A stretch of 64,000 nucleotides of DNA. Source: Mycolicibacterium frederiksbergense (GTDB lineage: Bacteria; Actinomycetota; Actinomycetes; Mycobacteriales; Mycobacteriaceae). The first letter of the stretch is position 1. Every line of letters starts with the position of its first letter. The notes below the pieces were generated by a model. That model had not been told where the DNA came from. It searched no databases and worked only from the letters and a program-made list of their open reading frames with translations. The DNA lies in contig NZ_CP038799.1 in NCBI RefSeq assembly GCF_012223425.1, positions 744,001 through 808,000 on the forward strand, read 5' to 3'. Positions 16,126-24,009 of this stretch are shown one piece after another. The translations under genes and the position numbers were made by a program.

Positions 16126-16875
16126 TTGGCAGGGAACACTTCGACGCCGGGAACCACTGTCACCTCGCGTTTGCTGAACATTCTCGGCGCCTTCGACGAG
16201 CAGCATTGCAGCCTGACGCTGTCCGAGTTGGCCCGCCGGGCCGGACTGCCGATTGCCACCACACACCGCCTTGCGGCCGAGTTGGTCGCCGGCTCGGCAT
16301 TGCAGCGCCGCGCCGACGGTCAGTACGTGGTGGGCAGGCTGGTCTGGAACGCGGGATTGCTGGCGCCGGTGGAAGGCCAATTGCGCCAGGTGGCTGAACC
16401 GTTCTTGTATGACGTATACGCGGCGACCCTTGCCACCGTGCACCTGGCCGTGCGCGATGGCGACGAGGTGCTGTACCTGGAACGGATGATGGGCCGGACA
16501 TCTGTCCCGATTGTCAGCGCCGTCGGCAGCAGGCTGCCGATGCACTGCACCGGCGTTGGCAAGGTGCTGCTGGCCCACGCGCCGGAGGACGTTAAAGACC
16601 GAGTGTTCGCCACCTTGACTCGCATCACGCCGTACACCATCGTGTCGCCGACCGTGCTGTCTTCGCAGATGCAGCGCATCCATCGTGAAGGAGTGGCCAC
16701 CACGAGCGAGGAGATGTCGCTGGGTGCATGTTCGCTGGCGGTGCCGGTCATCCGCCAGACCGACGACGCCGTAGTCGCCGCGATCGCCGTGGTGGTACCG
16801 ACGCTGAAGCGCGATCGTCAGCGGCTTCTCGGCGCCCTGCAGGTCGCCGCGCGCGGCATTGGGCGACTGCTATGA
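16126..16875 (+). CDS. pcaR: IclR-family regulator of the pca operon
   Basis: A 249-residue regulator. The N-terminal winged helix (RLLNILGAFDEQHCSLTLSELARRAGLPIATTHRLAAELV) is followed by an IclR effector-binding domain that includes GSRLPMHCTGVGKVLLAHAP and the C-terminal SLAVPVIRQTDDAVVAAIAV block. It probably senses protocatechuate, 3-oxoadipate or a related acid and acts on the divergent pca promoter. The start is a TTG with a GGAAAGG ribosome-binding site about ten bases upstream. A later start would cut into the winged helix. The gene name rests on its divergent position next to pcaH. Confidence 0.85.
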   Translation: MAGNTSTPGTTVTSRLLNILGAFDEQHCSLTLSELARRAGLPIATTHRLAAELVAGSALQRRADGQYVVGRLVWNAGLLAPVEGQLRQVAEPFLYDVYAATLATVHLAVRDGDEVLYLERMMGRTSVPIVSAVGSRLPMHCTGVGKVLLAHAPEDVKDRVFATLTRITPYTIVSPTVLSSQMQRIHREGVATTSEEMSLGACSLAVPVIRQTDDAVVAAIAVVVPTLKRDRQRLLGALQVAARGIGRLL

Positions 16876-17149
16876 CCCGTCAGGCGCCGTCGTAGCCGTC
16901 GCTCTGTGGGACAGAATCTCTCGAACGGGCAAGCTTTGGCGGCGGCCGCAACCTAGGTCGAAGTGCCACACGTTAGGCGCGAACCGGAGTCCGCGCAGCG
17001 CTTACTGGATAGACGCCAACGAGTCTCCCCGCCAATGATTTGCAGGAAGCTGGCGCACTCCGCAGCTTCGAATATTCAGCGAGGGAGGCGGTTCCGCCCA
17101 CCCTCAAACCCTCAACAGCCAAACTATCGCTGAAGGAATTGCAAAGAAC

Positions 17150-18127
17150 ATGACCACCACGACACCGCTGGGATCCGACGCCAGGGCGTGGGCCGCCGAG
17201 AACCTTCGAGGCTTCTATATGTGTCCTGTCACGCCCCTTACCGACGAGTTCGAGCTGGACGAAGAGGGTCTGCGGCAGAATATCGACGCGTTTGTGGAGA
17301 TGGGGTGCACCGGCCTCGTTGTCGGCGGGTTTTTCGCCGAGGGATGGAACATGACGCTGGCCGAATGGCAGCGTTACCACGAGGTAGTCGCCGGTGCCAC
17401 CGCCGGCCGCCTGCCCTTGTTCACAATCATTCTCGACCATTCGGCCTACCAGGCGATCGAAAAAATGCGGTTCGTGGAGTCCCTGGGCTTCACCGGCGCC
17501 GAGATCATGAACCCATCGGTGCAGCTCAAGACCGACGACGACGTGGTCGACTACTTCGACTTCGTGGCGCCCGCCACCGGGCTGGCGCTTGTGCTCTACC
17601 GGACGCCGGTATCCGGTTTCGTGTATAGCCACGACGCCGTCGCTCGGATCGCCGAGCACGCCAACGTCGTCGGGATCAAGAATGGCACTTTGAGTTGGAC
17701 CGACAGCATCGCCTTACGCCACCGCTTCGGGGACCATCTTGTGATCAGCGAGCCGAATGAGCGCTATTGGGCTCATGATGCTGCGCTCTTCGGGGGTCGG
17801 GTGCTTTACGGGGAGCTCTCCCTGATCCTCTACGGGAAACGGCGGCAGGAACTGCACCAATACACCGACCTTGCGTTTGCTGGTGAACTCGCGGGGGCGC
17901 TACCTGTGTCGGCGAAGGTGGACGCAATTCGCCAGGTGTACGAAGAGGTGCTCATCGGCCGCATCGCGGCAACGGGTTCCTACGTCGCGGCCATGCCCTA
18001 TCTGAAGGCGTGGTTCGAACTGTTGGGGCTGCGTGCCGGCCCGGTGCGACCGCCCGTCAAAGCCCGGCTGTCTGCTCCGGAGCGGGAAGTCCTGCAGGAG
18101 AAACTGACGGCCGCCGAGGCCATCTGA
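17150..18127 (+). CDS. DapA-family aldolase/lyase
   Basis: A 325-residue class I aldolase of the dihydrodipicolinate synthase/N-acetylneuraminate lyase family. The Schiff-base lysine is in NVVGIKNGTLSWTD near residue 172, and the catalytic tyrosine lies in LVLYRTPVSGF. The N-terminal GFYMCPVTPLTDEFELDEEGLRQNIDAF matches the family. It is longer than true DapA and the context is not lysine biosynthesis, so a catabolic pyruvate- or 2-oxoacid-forming role is likelier, such as hydratase-aldolases of aromatic breakdown. Its stop overlaps the start of the next gene (TGATG), so the two form a pair. Confidence 0.8.
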   Translation: MTTTTPLGSDARAWAAENLRGFYMCPVTPLTDEFELDEEGLRQNIDAFVEMGCTGLVVGGFFAEGWNMTLAEWQRYHEVVAGATAGRLPLFTIILDHSAYQAIEKMRFVESLGFTGAEIMNPSVQLKTDDDVVDYFDFVAPATGLALVLYRTPVSGFVYSHDAVARIAEHANVVGIKNGTLSWTDSIALRHRFGDHLVISEPNERYWAHDAALFGGRVLYGELSLILYGKRRQELHQYTDLAFAGELAGALPVSAKVDAIRQVYEEVLIGRIAATGSYVAAMPYLKAWFELLGLRAGPVRPPVKARLSAPEREVLQEKLTAAEAI

Positions 18128-19131
18128 TGCGCGTCCTGATCCTGGGCGCTGGTGGGCTCGGATCTGTCTTGGGCGGATATTTGGCGAACATTGGCGTCGA
18201 TGTCACCCTGGTCGGCAGGCCCGCGCACGCCGAGGCCATCACGCGCTACGGTCTCCGAATCACGGGCCGTCGGGGCGACCTGGTGATTACTGATAACTTG
18301 ACCGCGGTCGACCAGACAGCCAAAGCCACGGGGCATTTCGATTACCTGGTGTTGGCGGTGAAGGGCAAAGATACCGCGCAGGCCCTGGCGGAGGCCGACG
18401 GGTTGCGTGATTGCGTGAGCAGCGCGTTGTCGGTGCAGAACACCGTCGAAAAGGATGCGACGCTCGCCGGGTGGCTTGGGCCCGACAGGGTGATCGGAGC
18501 CTCCACCATCGAGGGCGGCACCTTGCTCGAACCGGGGCTCGTCAGAAATCACCTTACAGCTGAGGTGACCGCTTACTTCGGCGAACTTGACGGGACATCT
18601 AGTGCGCGCGTCGACGACTTGACGGCTGCCTTCACCAACGCCGGCCTTCCTGCAAAGGCGGTAGGCAACATCGAGCAGGTCGAGTGGGAAAAGCTCGCCC
18701 AGATCGCGCTGGCGGCCGCGTGGTCGGTCACGGCGCTGGGCGCAATCCCTGACGCCTCGGTCTTCGAGGGCATGGAGGTGCGCGAGGGAGCGATGTACTT
18801 CGTCGCGCTGGCAAAGGACCTTCTTGGGGTCTACCGGGCGAAGGGCTACGAGCCGATGAACTTCTTCGCGCCTCTCTCCCGCCTGAAGGAACTCGATGCC
18901 CTTCCGACGGCCGACGCGATCGAGTTTGTCATCGGGCAAGGCAGAGTAATGCGCGAGAAGGGAAACCTGGGACACCCCTCGATGTACGAGGATGTTCTGC
19001 GACGACGTAAGACCGAGGTCGACTTCATGCTGGCGCCTTATCTCGCCGCCGCTCAAGAACTGGGCATGGATGTACCGACGCTGCGGGTCGCCTACCAGAT
19101 CATCAAGACCGTCGACCGATTCCTGGCCTAG
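18127..19131 (+). CDS. Ketopantoate reductase-like oxidoreductase (PanE/ApbA family)
   Basis: A 334-residue NAD(P)-dependent oxidoreductase. It begins MRVLILGAGGLGSVLGGYLANIGVDVTLVGRP, a GxGxxG Rossmann motif as in ketopantoate reductases. The C-terminal domain contains EQVEWEKLAQIALAAAWSVTALG with the conserved W-x-K lysine region, then GHPSMYEDVLRRRKTEVDFM. Overlap with the DapA-like gene implies that the aldolase product or substrate, probably a 2-oxo acid, is reduced or oxidised here. True pantothenate synthesis is less likely in this setting. No ligand can be named from sequence. Confidence 0.8.
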   Translation: MRVLILGAGGLGSVLGGYLANIGVDVTLVGRPAHAEAITRYGLRITGRRGDLVITDNLTAVDQTAKATGHFDYLVLAVKGKDTAQALAEADGLRDCVSSALSVQNTVEKDATLAGWLGPDRVIGASTIEGGTLLEPGLVRNHLTAEVTAYFGELDGTSSARVDDLTAAFTNAGLPAKAVGNIEQVEWEKLAQIALAAAWSVTALGAIPDASVFEGMEVREGAMYFVALAKDLLGVYRAKGYEPMNFFAPLSRLKELDALPTADAIEFVIGQGRVMREKGNLGHPSMYEDVLRRRKTEVDFMLAPYLAAAQELGMDVPTLRVAYQIIKTVDRFLA

Positions 19132-19156
19132 CAATGACGCGGTTCGAAGGCGATGT

Positions 19157-20266
19157 TCAGGTAGCGCGCAAGGTGTGTTGGGGAGTGACGCCGAACTTGC
19201 GCCGGTACTCCGCGCTGAAGCGGCCCAGATGACCAAAGCCCCACTTCATCGCTACGCGGGCAACAGTCACGGCACTCTCAGACGACGCCGCCAGTTCTGC
19301 ATGCGCACGGATCAGCCGGACTTCGCGCAGATACGTGAGCGGAGGAAGCCCGACGTGCCGCTTGAAGCACTCTTGAAGAGCGCGGACACTGATACCAACC
19401 TCGCGAGCAAGATCGGTTGTCGTCCAACTCCGTTCGGGATGCTCCTCGATTAGGTCGAGAGCTGTCCTGAGTACTTTGGGCGGCGGCGCTGCGTGTTGGT
19501 CGGCGGCGAGCGCCATGGCCTGATAGTGAGGTTGGGCGAGTAGAAACCCATGCATGAGCAACTGTTCGAAATGTCGCCCGGTCATCGGATGTTGCACGAT
19601 GCTCTCAGGGCGAGAGACCTCCCGATACAAGACCGATAGCAGCGCAAGCCACGCACGACTGCTGTCCGCCGTCAGGTCCATGCTATGCGCGATATTCAGC
19701 GGCCTAACCGCAGGTCGTCCAAGCAAGCCCTCGAGTTCGTATTCCAGATCCGTGCGGCTGAACTTCACGCACAGCTGACCACAATCGGCGGCCCACTTGA
19801 TGCCGGCAGGACGGCCTGGGAGGAAAACCGCCGCCTGCGTGGGCGTCGCTTGGGCCGTGGCTGGGCCGCACCACGAATCGGCGTGGCTGGTGAGGGGAAC
19901 GTTGATGTGGTAATCATCGAGCGCAGTCGAATTGACGAGCTCGACATCTGCACCGTACCGAAGATAGCCAACGGTCACAGCACCGATTCGTGCGGCGCTG
20001 AGCCGCGCATTCAAACGCTGGCCGCGACGGGAGTAGCGGAGACGGTGCGGTGTGAAAATTTCCGAAGCGAGGTGCTCGGCCGCGCTCAACTGTTCGGTGC
20101 ATACGGTCTCGCGTCGGCTGAAGTACGATCCTGCCATCTTCGGTCCATTCGCCATTGGTAACAACTCACTTTCTCGCTGCGGTAACCGCAGTTCGCCGAC
20201 AGAATCTGTCGCTCCGTCGAACACCAACGCGGAAGGTCTGGCCTCCGACTCAGGGTCCTGCGTCAC
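19157..20266 (-). CDS. AraC/XylS-family regulator
   Basis: A 369-residue activator. Residues 50-240 resemble the AraC-binding-like domain of XylS-type regulators (ARIGAVTVGYLRYGADVEL). The C-terminal 100 residues hold two helix-turn-helices: TTTDLAREVGISVRALQECFKRHVGLPPLTYLREVRLIRAH and VARVAMKWGFGHLGRFSAEYRRKFGVTPQHTLR. Such proteins usually sense an aromatic or organic acid and switch on a nearby catabolic operon. It converges on the DapA-like/ketopantoate reductase-like pair with 25 bases between stops. The GTG at 20266 is assumed; an internal ATG (MANGPKMAG) is also possible. Confidence 0.88.
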   Translation of the reverse strand: MTQDPESEARPSALVFDGATDSVGELRLPQRESELLPMANGPKMAGSYFSRRETVCTEQLSAAEHLASEIFTPHRLRYSRRGQRLNARLSAARIGAVTVGYLRYGADVELVNSTALDDYHINVPLTSHADSWCGPATAQATPTQAAVFLPGRPAGIKWAADCGQLCVKFSRTDLEYELEGLLGRPAVRPLNIAHSMDLTADSSRAWLALLSVLYREVSRPESIVQHPMTGRHFEQLLMHGFLLAQPHYQAMALAADQHAAPPPKVLRTALDLIEEHPERSWTTTDLAREVGISVRALQECFKRHVGLPPLTYLREVRLIRAHAELAASSESAVTVARVAMKWGFGHLGRFSAEYRRKFGVTPQHTLRAT

Positions 20267-20531
20267 CCGACCGCATGCTCTCGAAACATTCTAGTGGATG
20301 AAAACTCTGTTCAGCAGAGAATGATTCTTGTAGACGCAAGTCGTCCTTTCTCCAGGCAGCAGGGTCACTGGCTGCCGCGTGCATCGTCCACCTCGATGGT
20401 GTGCTGGCCGGCGACCGCCCCGACCCCGATATTGCTGTTGAAGGACGCTCTGGAGCTGTGTGAGCTTGCCGGCGTCAGCTCGACAGTTGTCGCGTGGCGT
20501 TGACTGGTGCGATCGCACCCCGGAGCAATGA
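20267..20531. other. Region between AraC gene and IS256 remnant
   Basis: No gene is recognised. A 15-bp palindrome, CTCTGTTCAGCAGAG at 20307-20321, lies 41 bases upstream of the AraC start and could be an operator. Short frames on both strands have no family features. Confidence 0.35.
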
Positions 20532-21652
20532 TCAATACCTGTGGATGAGCCTCGGCGTGGGGGCGTGAAAATAGGCGCACCTTCCCGAGGATGATCATCA
20601 CGGAATCAGGTATTGGATCAAGACCGGCGTTGGCGCGCTGGTTGGGAAGGTACGCCCATGCTCACCGTAGTTCACGATGGCCAGGAGGCCAACGACGAAA
20701 CCGGCGGACGCTCATTGCTCGACGAGATCGTTCGCGACGGCGCGCGGCAGATGTTGGCCGCGGCGTTGCAGGCCGAGGTCGCCGCCTACGTGGCCGCGTT
20801 CGCCGACCAACTCGATGAGGACGGCCGCCGACTGGTGGTGCGCAACGGCTACCACCAAGCCCGTGAGGTGCTCACCGCCGCCGGCGCGGTCGAGGTGAAA
20901 GCGCCGCGGGTCAACGACCGCCGGGTCGACCCCGACACGGGCGAGCGCAAGCGGTTCGCCTCGGCGATCCTGCCGGCCTGGGCGCGCAAGTCTCCGCAGA
21001 TGAGCGAGGTGCTCCCGCTGCTGTACCTGCACGGGTTGTCGACCAGTGACTTCGGGCCGGCATTGGAGCAGTTCCTCGGCTCTGGTGCCGGGTTGTCGGC
21101 CACCACGATCACCCGGCTCACCACGCAGTGGCAGGACGAAGCCCGCACCTTCGCCGTCCGTGACCTCTCGGGCACCGACTACGTCTACCTGTGGGTCGAC
21201 GGCATCCACCTCAAGGTCCGTCTGGACCAAGAGAAGCTGTGCCTGCTGGTCATGCTCGGCGTGCGTGCCGACGGCCGCAAGGAGCTCGTGGCGATCACCG
21301 ACGGCTACCGGGAGTCGGCCGAGTCGTGGGCGAACATTGGATCCACCTGCGCACCACGAATCCGATCGAAAGCACCTTCGCCACAGTGCGTTTGAGGACC
21401 AAGGTCACCAAGGGGCCGGGATCGCGGGCTGCCGGACTGGCGATGGCCTACAAGCTCATCGACGCAGCCCAGGCGTGCTGGCGAGCTGTCAACGCCCCGC
21501 ACCTGGTCGCCCTGGTCCGCGCCGGCGCAGTGTTCCACAAGGGCAGACTGCTCGAACGCCCCACCGACATCACCCCACCGACGCCGCCCTCAGACGGCGA
21601 CGAACACGCCGGAACGGAGGTCGCCTGAAACACCCCGATCCACAGGTATTGA
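20532..21652 (+). mobile_element. Internally deleted IS256-family element
   Basis: Terminal inverted repeats TCAATACCTGTGGAT (20532-20546) and its exact reverse complement (21638-21652) bracket a transposase gene that has lost its middle. Total length is 1.12 kb; full IS256-type elements of this group are about 1.4 kb. No target duplication is obvious. Confidence 0.85.
20658..21628 (+). pseudogene. IS256-family transposase with internal deletion
   Basis: The N-terminal part (from MLTVVHDGQEAND) reads normally through YLWVDGIHLKVRLDQEKL, which carries the first catalytic aspartate, to GYRESAESWANIG near 21340. The frame then jumps, and the C-terminal part resumes in another frame as HWIHLRTTNPIESTFATVRLRTKVTKGPGSRAAGLAMAYKL, which carries the catalytic glutamate. 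The stretch between, including the second aspartate, is absent. One deletion with a frameshift near 21330-21345 explains this. The protein cannot be active, but the intact ends could be mobilised in trans. Confidence 0.88.
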
Positions 21653-22217
21653 CAATTCCTCCCGACCCCGGTGCGAGTGCCGTCCGGAGGGGATTCGCGC
21701 CTCTGGCGGGAACACATCCGATACCAGCTTGCGTGTGCAATAGCCTGCGCTCACAGATCCATGCCAGCGGAGATGGAGGAGCCAATCGGGCCTGAGGGGT
21801 CTGCATACCTTGAGTGCGGAATGTATTACACAGTGGGGCACTGAATAATCACAACGATTTTGCTTCTCGTCGCGCCTTCCGTTCGTGCAGGCCAGTGGGT
21901 TGAGCACTTCTGGCATCCATCCCATTCCTTGAAAGCTTGGAACCTTCTCGCGCTCTGAAGACATAGAGGGCGAGATCAAAATCGCTGGGAGGGAAGGAAA
22001 AATGATGGCTTCTTCTCAGACACTTCGCCACACTAGGCCATCTGGCGATGTTGCGCTAAACGCTCTGCCAAAGCTCGTGATGACCAAGCGTTGTGGTAGT
22101 CGATAGCAAAGATATCGACCCGACACCGCACGGCGCACAATCGCCTTAGTGTCACATCGAAGCGGAAGAGTTGGAGGTAAGTCAATATTCGCGAAAAAAG
22201 GAACGAAACAGGCCGTT
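21653..22217. other. Gene-poor, relatively AT-rich stretch
   Basis: About 560 bases with visibly lower GC than the rest of the window and no convincing gene on either strand. Its base composition and its position next to an insertion sequence suggest foreign or decayed DNA. Confidence 0.45.
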
Positions 22218-22234
22218 TCGGTGATCATCACCGA
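22218..22234. repeat. Perfect 17-bp palindrome
   Basis: TCGGTGATCATCACCGA is two perfect 8-base half-sites around a central C. It lies 39 bases beyond the 3' end of the 86-residue gene. A second perfect palindrome, GAGCTGTCACAGCTC (22267-22281), spans that gene's stop codon. They may be operators, recombinase sites or weak terminators. Confidence 0.5.
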
Positions 22235-22272
22235 CACAGACCGGCAATTCGGTCTCTTAACTGCACGAGCTG

Positions 22273-22533
22273 TCACAGCTCCTCGACCTCGCCGTCGGAC
22301 CAGATAACCGCTGTTCCGTAATCAGGGTGCCCGTAGATGTGAACCTTATACAGATGGTCTAGGTCATCCCACCAGACGCAAGACCCAGCGCCTACCATCC
22401 AGCGCTGCGCGACACGGCCATCAGAGAAGACGCACATTTCAAATTGCGCCTCGTCAGGCGGGTTGTAGTTGTCCTTCTCGAAGTCGTCCTTCACGTCTCT
22501 GGCGAGCCGCCGATAGACGACAGCCGTTCTCAT
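22273..22533 (-). CDS. Small acidic hypothetical protein
   Basis: An 86-residue protein I do not recognise. It looks genuine: balanced composition, many aromatic residues (RWMVGAGSCVWWDDLDHLYKVHIYGHPDYGTAVIWSDGEVEEL), an acidic tail and no low-complexity sequence. There is no signal peptide or membrane segment, so it should be cytosolic. The N-terminal MRTAVVYRRLARDVKDDFEKDNYN is likely helical, with beta strands after it. A short possible gene ends 35 bases upstream on the same strand. The lower GC of the surroundings suggests horizontal acquisition. No function is proposed. Confidence 0.65.
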   Translation of the reverse strand: MRTAVVYRRLARDVKDDFEKDNYNPPDEAQFEMCVFSDGRVAQRWMVGAGSCVWWDDLDHLYKVHIYGHPDYGTAVIWSDGEVEEL

Positions 22534-22568
22534 AGGTCAACCTCTGACAATCCCATCACGTCGAGGAG

Positions 22569-22694
22569 TTATCGGCGGTCTTCTGGTGTGAGGCGATAGT
22601 GGCGACGGAAAACTTCTTGGCGTACTCCCTCGGCCTTCTTGATCGCCTCGTGCTCGTGAGAAGCAGAGACATAGTAGGCGGAAGGTCGCACCAC
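22569..22694 (-). CDS. Possible 41-residue protein upstream of the 86-residue gene
   Basis: A short frame reading VVRPSAYYVSASHEHEAIKKAEG, then VRQEVFRRHYRLTPEDRR before the stop. The composition is protein-like, with a probable amphipathic helix. The frame is open farther upstream, so the start is uncertain; I give the first of two adjacent GTG codons. It ends 35 bases before the 86-residue gene on the same strand, so the pair could form a two-gene unit. Confidence 0.35.
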   Translation of the reverse strand: MVRPSAYYVSASHEHEAIKKAEGVRQEVFRRHYRLTPEDRR

Positions 22695-22784
22695 GGAAGA
22701 GATCAGACGGTGCCGGGTGAGCGCCTGCGACAACGGCGGACGGTCGTTTGGGGGTGAACCTACCCGAGGAAGACGTTTCCGGTG

Positions 22785-22994
22785 TCATTGCGCGGATCCG
22801 GAAGCACGTACGGTGATCGCTGCCGACGGGCATTTGTGTGCTGCCGCGCGGGCGTTGACCTCTAGATCAGCGGGAATGTCGCGCACCAATATCTCCGCCT
22901 TCCCAGCCGCGTTGATAGCGAAGACACTGGGCGCGACGTCCACGCACAGCTGGTAGCCGCAGCACCGACGTGGATCGACTTCCGCATGGATCAC
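22785..22994 (-). CDS. Small [3Fe-4S]-type ferredoxin of module A
   Basis: A 69-residue ferredoxin. Cysteines occur as RRCCGYQLCVDVAPSVF and later HKCPSAAITV, the three-cysteine pattern of actinobacterial ferredoxins that serve cytochromes P450 and ring-hydroxylating dioxygenases. The GTG at 22994 is preferred because GAGGAG lies seven bases upstream. Earlier residues would overlap that site. As the last clear gene of the 28.3-22.8 kb operon it probably passes electrons to the Rieske dioxygenase encoded just upstream. No ferredoxin reductase is found in the window. Confidence 0.88.
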   Translation of the reverse strand: MIHAEVDPRRCCGYQLCVDVAPSVFAINAAGKAEILVRDIPADLEVNARAAAHKCPSAAITVRASGSAQ

Positions 22995-23159
22995 TTGTCC
23001 ACTCCTCACTTAAGTGCACCCCTCCACCGCGATGGATCGAGCGGAGGACCAAGGCACGCCGCCGCGCAGCACCTGCAGTTGTCATCACAGACGTCCTTTC
23101 ACGATTGGGGAAAGGGCGTCAAGTAGGAAACGATCCCCTGCTCACTGACGTGCGCGAGG

Positions 23160-23378
23160 TCAATGGCCAGGACCGTACGGGTCCTCGAGAAACCGCGAAA
23201 GGCTTTCCTTGGTCTGCCATGACAGACTCTCAAGTTCCAACGGGTCGAGCTGAATTCGGAAGCCGAGGCGGGGGCTGGCAATCTCCAACCGCTCTCCATT
23301 GCGGGTAAAGATTTTGTCGACGGTGACGACGGCGAACTCGTTCGCGATGGTCGTCGCCGCACCGTGGTCGCCGGTCAC
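23160..23378 (-). CDS. 72-residue protein linked to ring-hydroxylating dioxygenases
   Basis: A 72-residue soluble protein containing ANEFAVVTVDKIFTRNGERLEIASPRLGFRIQLDPLELESLSWQTKESLSRFLEDPYGP. I recall similar short proteins next to actinobacterial dioxygenase genes, sometimes labelled dihydrodiol dehydrogenase. The size rules out a dehydrogenase, so that label is probably a misannotation. It lies 48 bases after the dioxygenase beta gene and before the ferredoxin gene. Its tight place in the operon suggests a role in assembly or electron transfer, but no motif proves it. Confidence 0.6.
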   Translation of the reverse strand: MTGDHGAATTIANEFAVVTVDKIFTRNGERLEIASPRLGFRIQLDPLELESLSWQTKESLSRFLEDPYGPGH

Positions 23379-23426
23379 GACTGTACCTTTCTAGGTTTTA
23401 AGTAATGCAAGCTCAACGTCGCCCCG

Positions 23427-23945
23427 TTAGAAGAAGTTAGCCAGATTGTGGGTGCCGACAACGGCATGATCAAGCACTACCCGTCGGCTCGCTAACCGCA
23501 GGCCCATCTCACTGCGGCGGATGACATCGTGGCGCTCCGCAGAGATGAGGTCGTGCTGCGGACTGTCCCCCCTGTTGCGGAACACGAGAAGGTTGGAGCG
23601 GACATCGTATTCGTCCGTCCCTGCGCCGGGGCGTACCCGCACATTCGACACGTGGTGTCGGATCCGTGAGGGCGGATCTTCTGCCCATGCGTATTCGGTG
23701 TCCAGACGTAGCACCCGCAGCTGCAAGCCTGCGTAGTCGTCATCCCAGTGGGTCATGGTCGTCGAATTTCCGTCGCCGTTGGCGCGTTCTCTGCTCACGC
23801 GCACCGGGATGATGTAGTGGATATCTTCGGCGCACAGTTCTAGCCAGTCGTGAAACCGGCCGTCGTTCAGCAGCTCCGCCTCTTCGAACAGAAAGTTCTC
23901 CATCTCGCAGCGGAGCAGAAGCTGTTGCTCGACCGTCGCTACCAT
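23427..23945 (-). CDS. Ring-hydroxylating dioxygenase beta subunit (module A)
   Basis: A 172-residue beta subunit with the NTF2-like cone fold typical of Rieske dioxygenase small subunits. Conserved parts are EMENFLFEEAELLNDGRFHDWLELCAEDIHYIIPVRVSRER, EDPPSRIRHHVSNVRV, SNLLVFRNRGDSPQHDLISAERHDVIRR and the C-terminal RRVVLDHAVVGTHNLANFF. It has no cofactor and stabilises the alpha3beta3 hexamer. The ATG at 23945 is chosen because the beta-subunit similarity starts there and AAGGATGG precedes it. The alpha gene ends 64 bases upstream. Confidence 0.92.
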   Translation of the reverse strand: MVATVEQQLLLRCEMENFLFEEAELLNDGRFHDWLELCAEDIHYIIPVRVSRERANGDGNSTTMTHWDDDYAGLQLRVLRLDTEYAWAEDPPSRIRHHVSNVRVRPGAGTDEYDVRSNLLVFRNRGDSPQHDLISAERHDVIRRSEMGLRLASRRVVLDHAVVGTHNLANFF

Positions 23946-24009
23946 GGCACACCATCCTTTATGACTTGGTTGATTGTGGTTGTGAGACAAGCAGGTGCCT
24001 GATGCCTCA

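Noticed and set aside
21590..21979. Minus-strand frame of 129 codons beside the IS256 remnant
   Set aside because: It overlaps the end of the transposase and the terminal repeat, has no ribosome-binding site and an unlikely composition.
22016..22276. Minus-strand frame of 86 codons after the small acidic gene
   Set aside because: Composition is not protein-like, it lacks a ribosome-binding site and it spans the palindromes.
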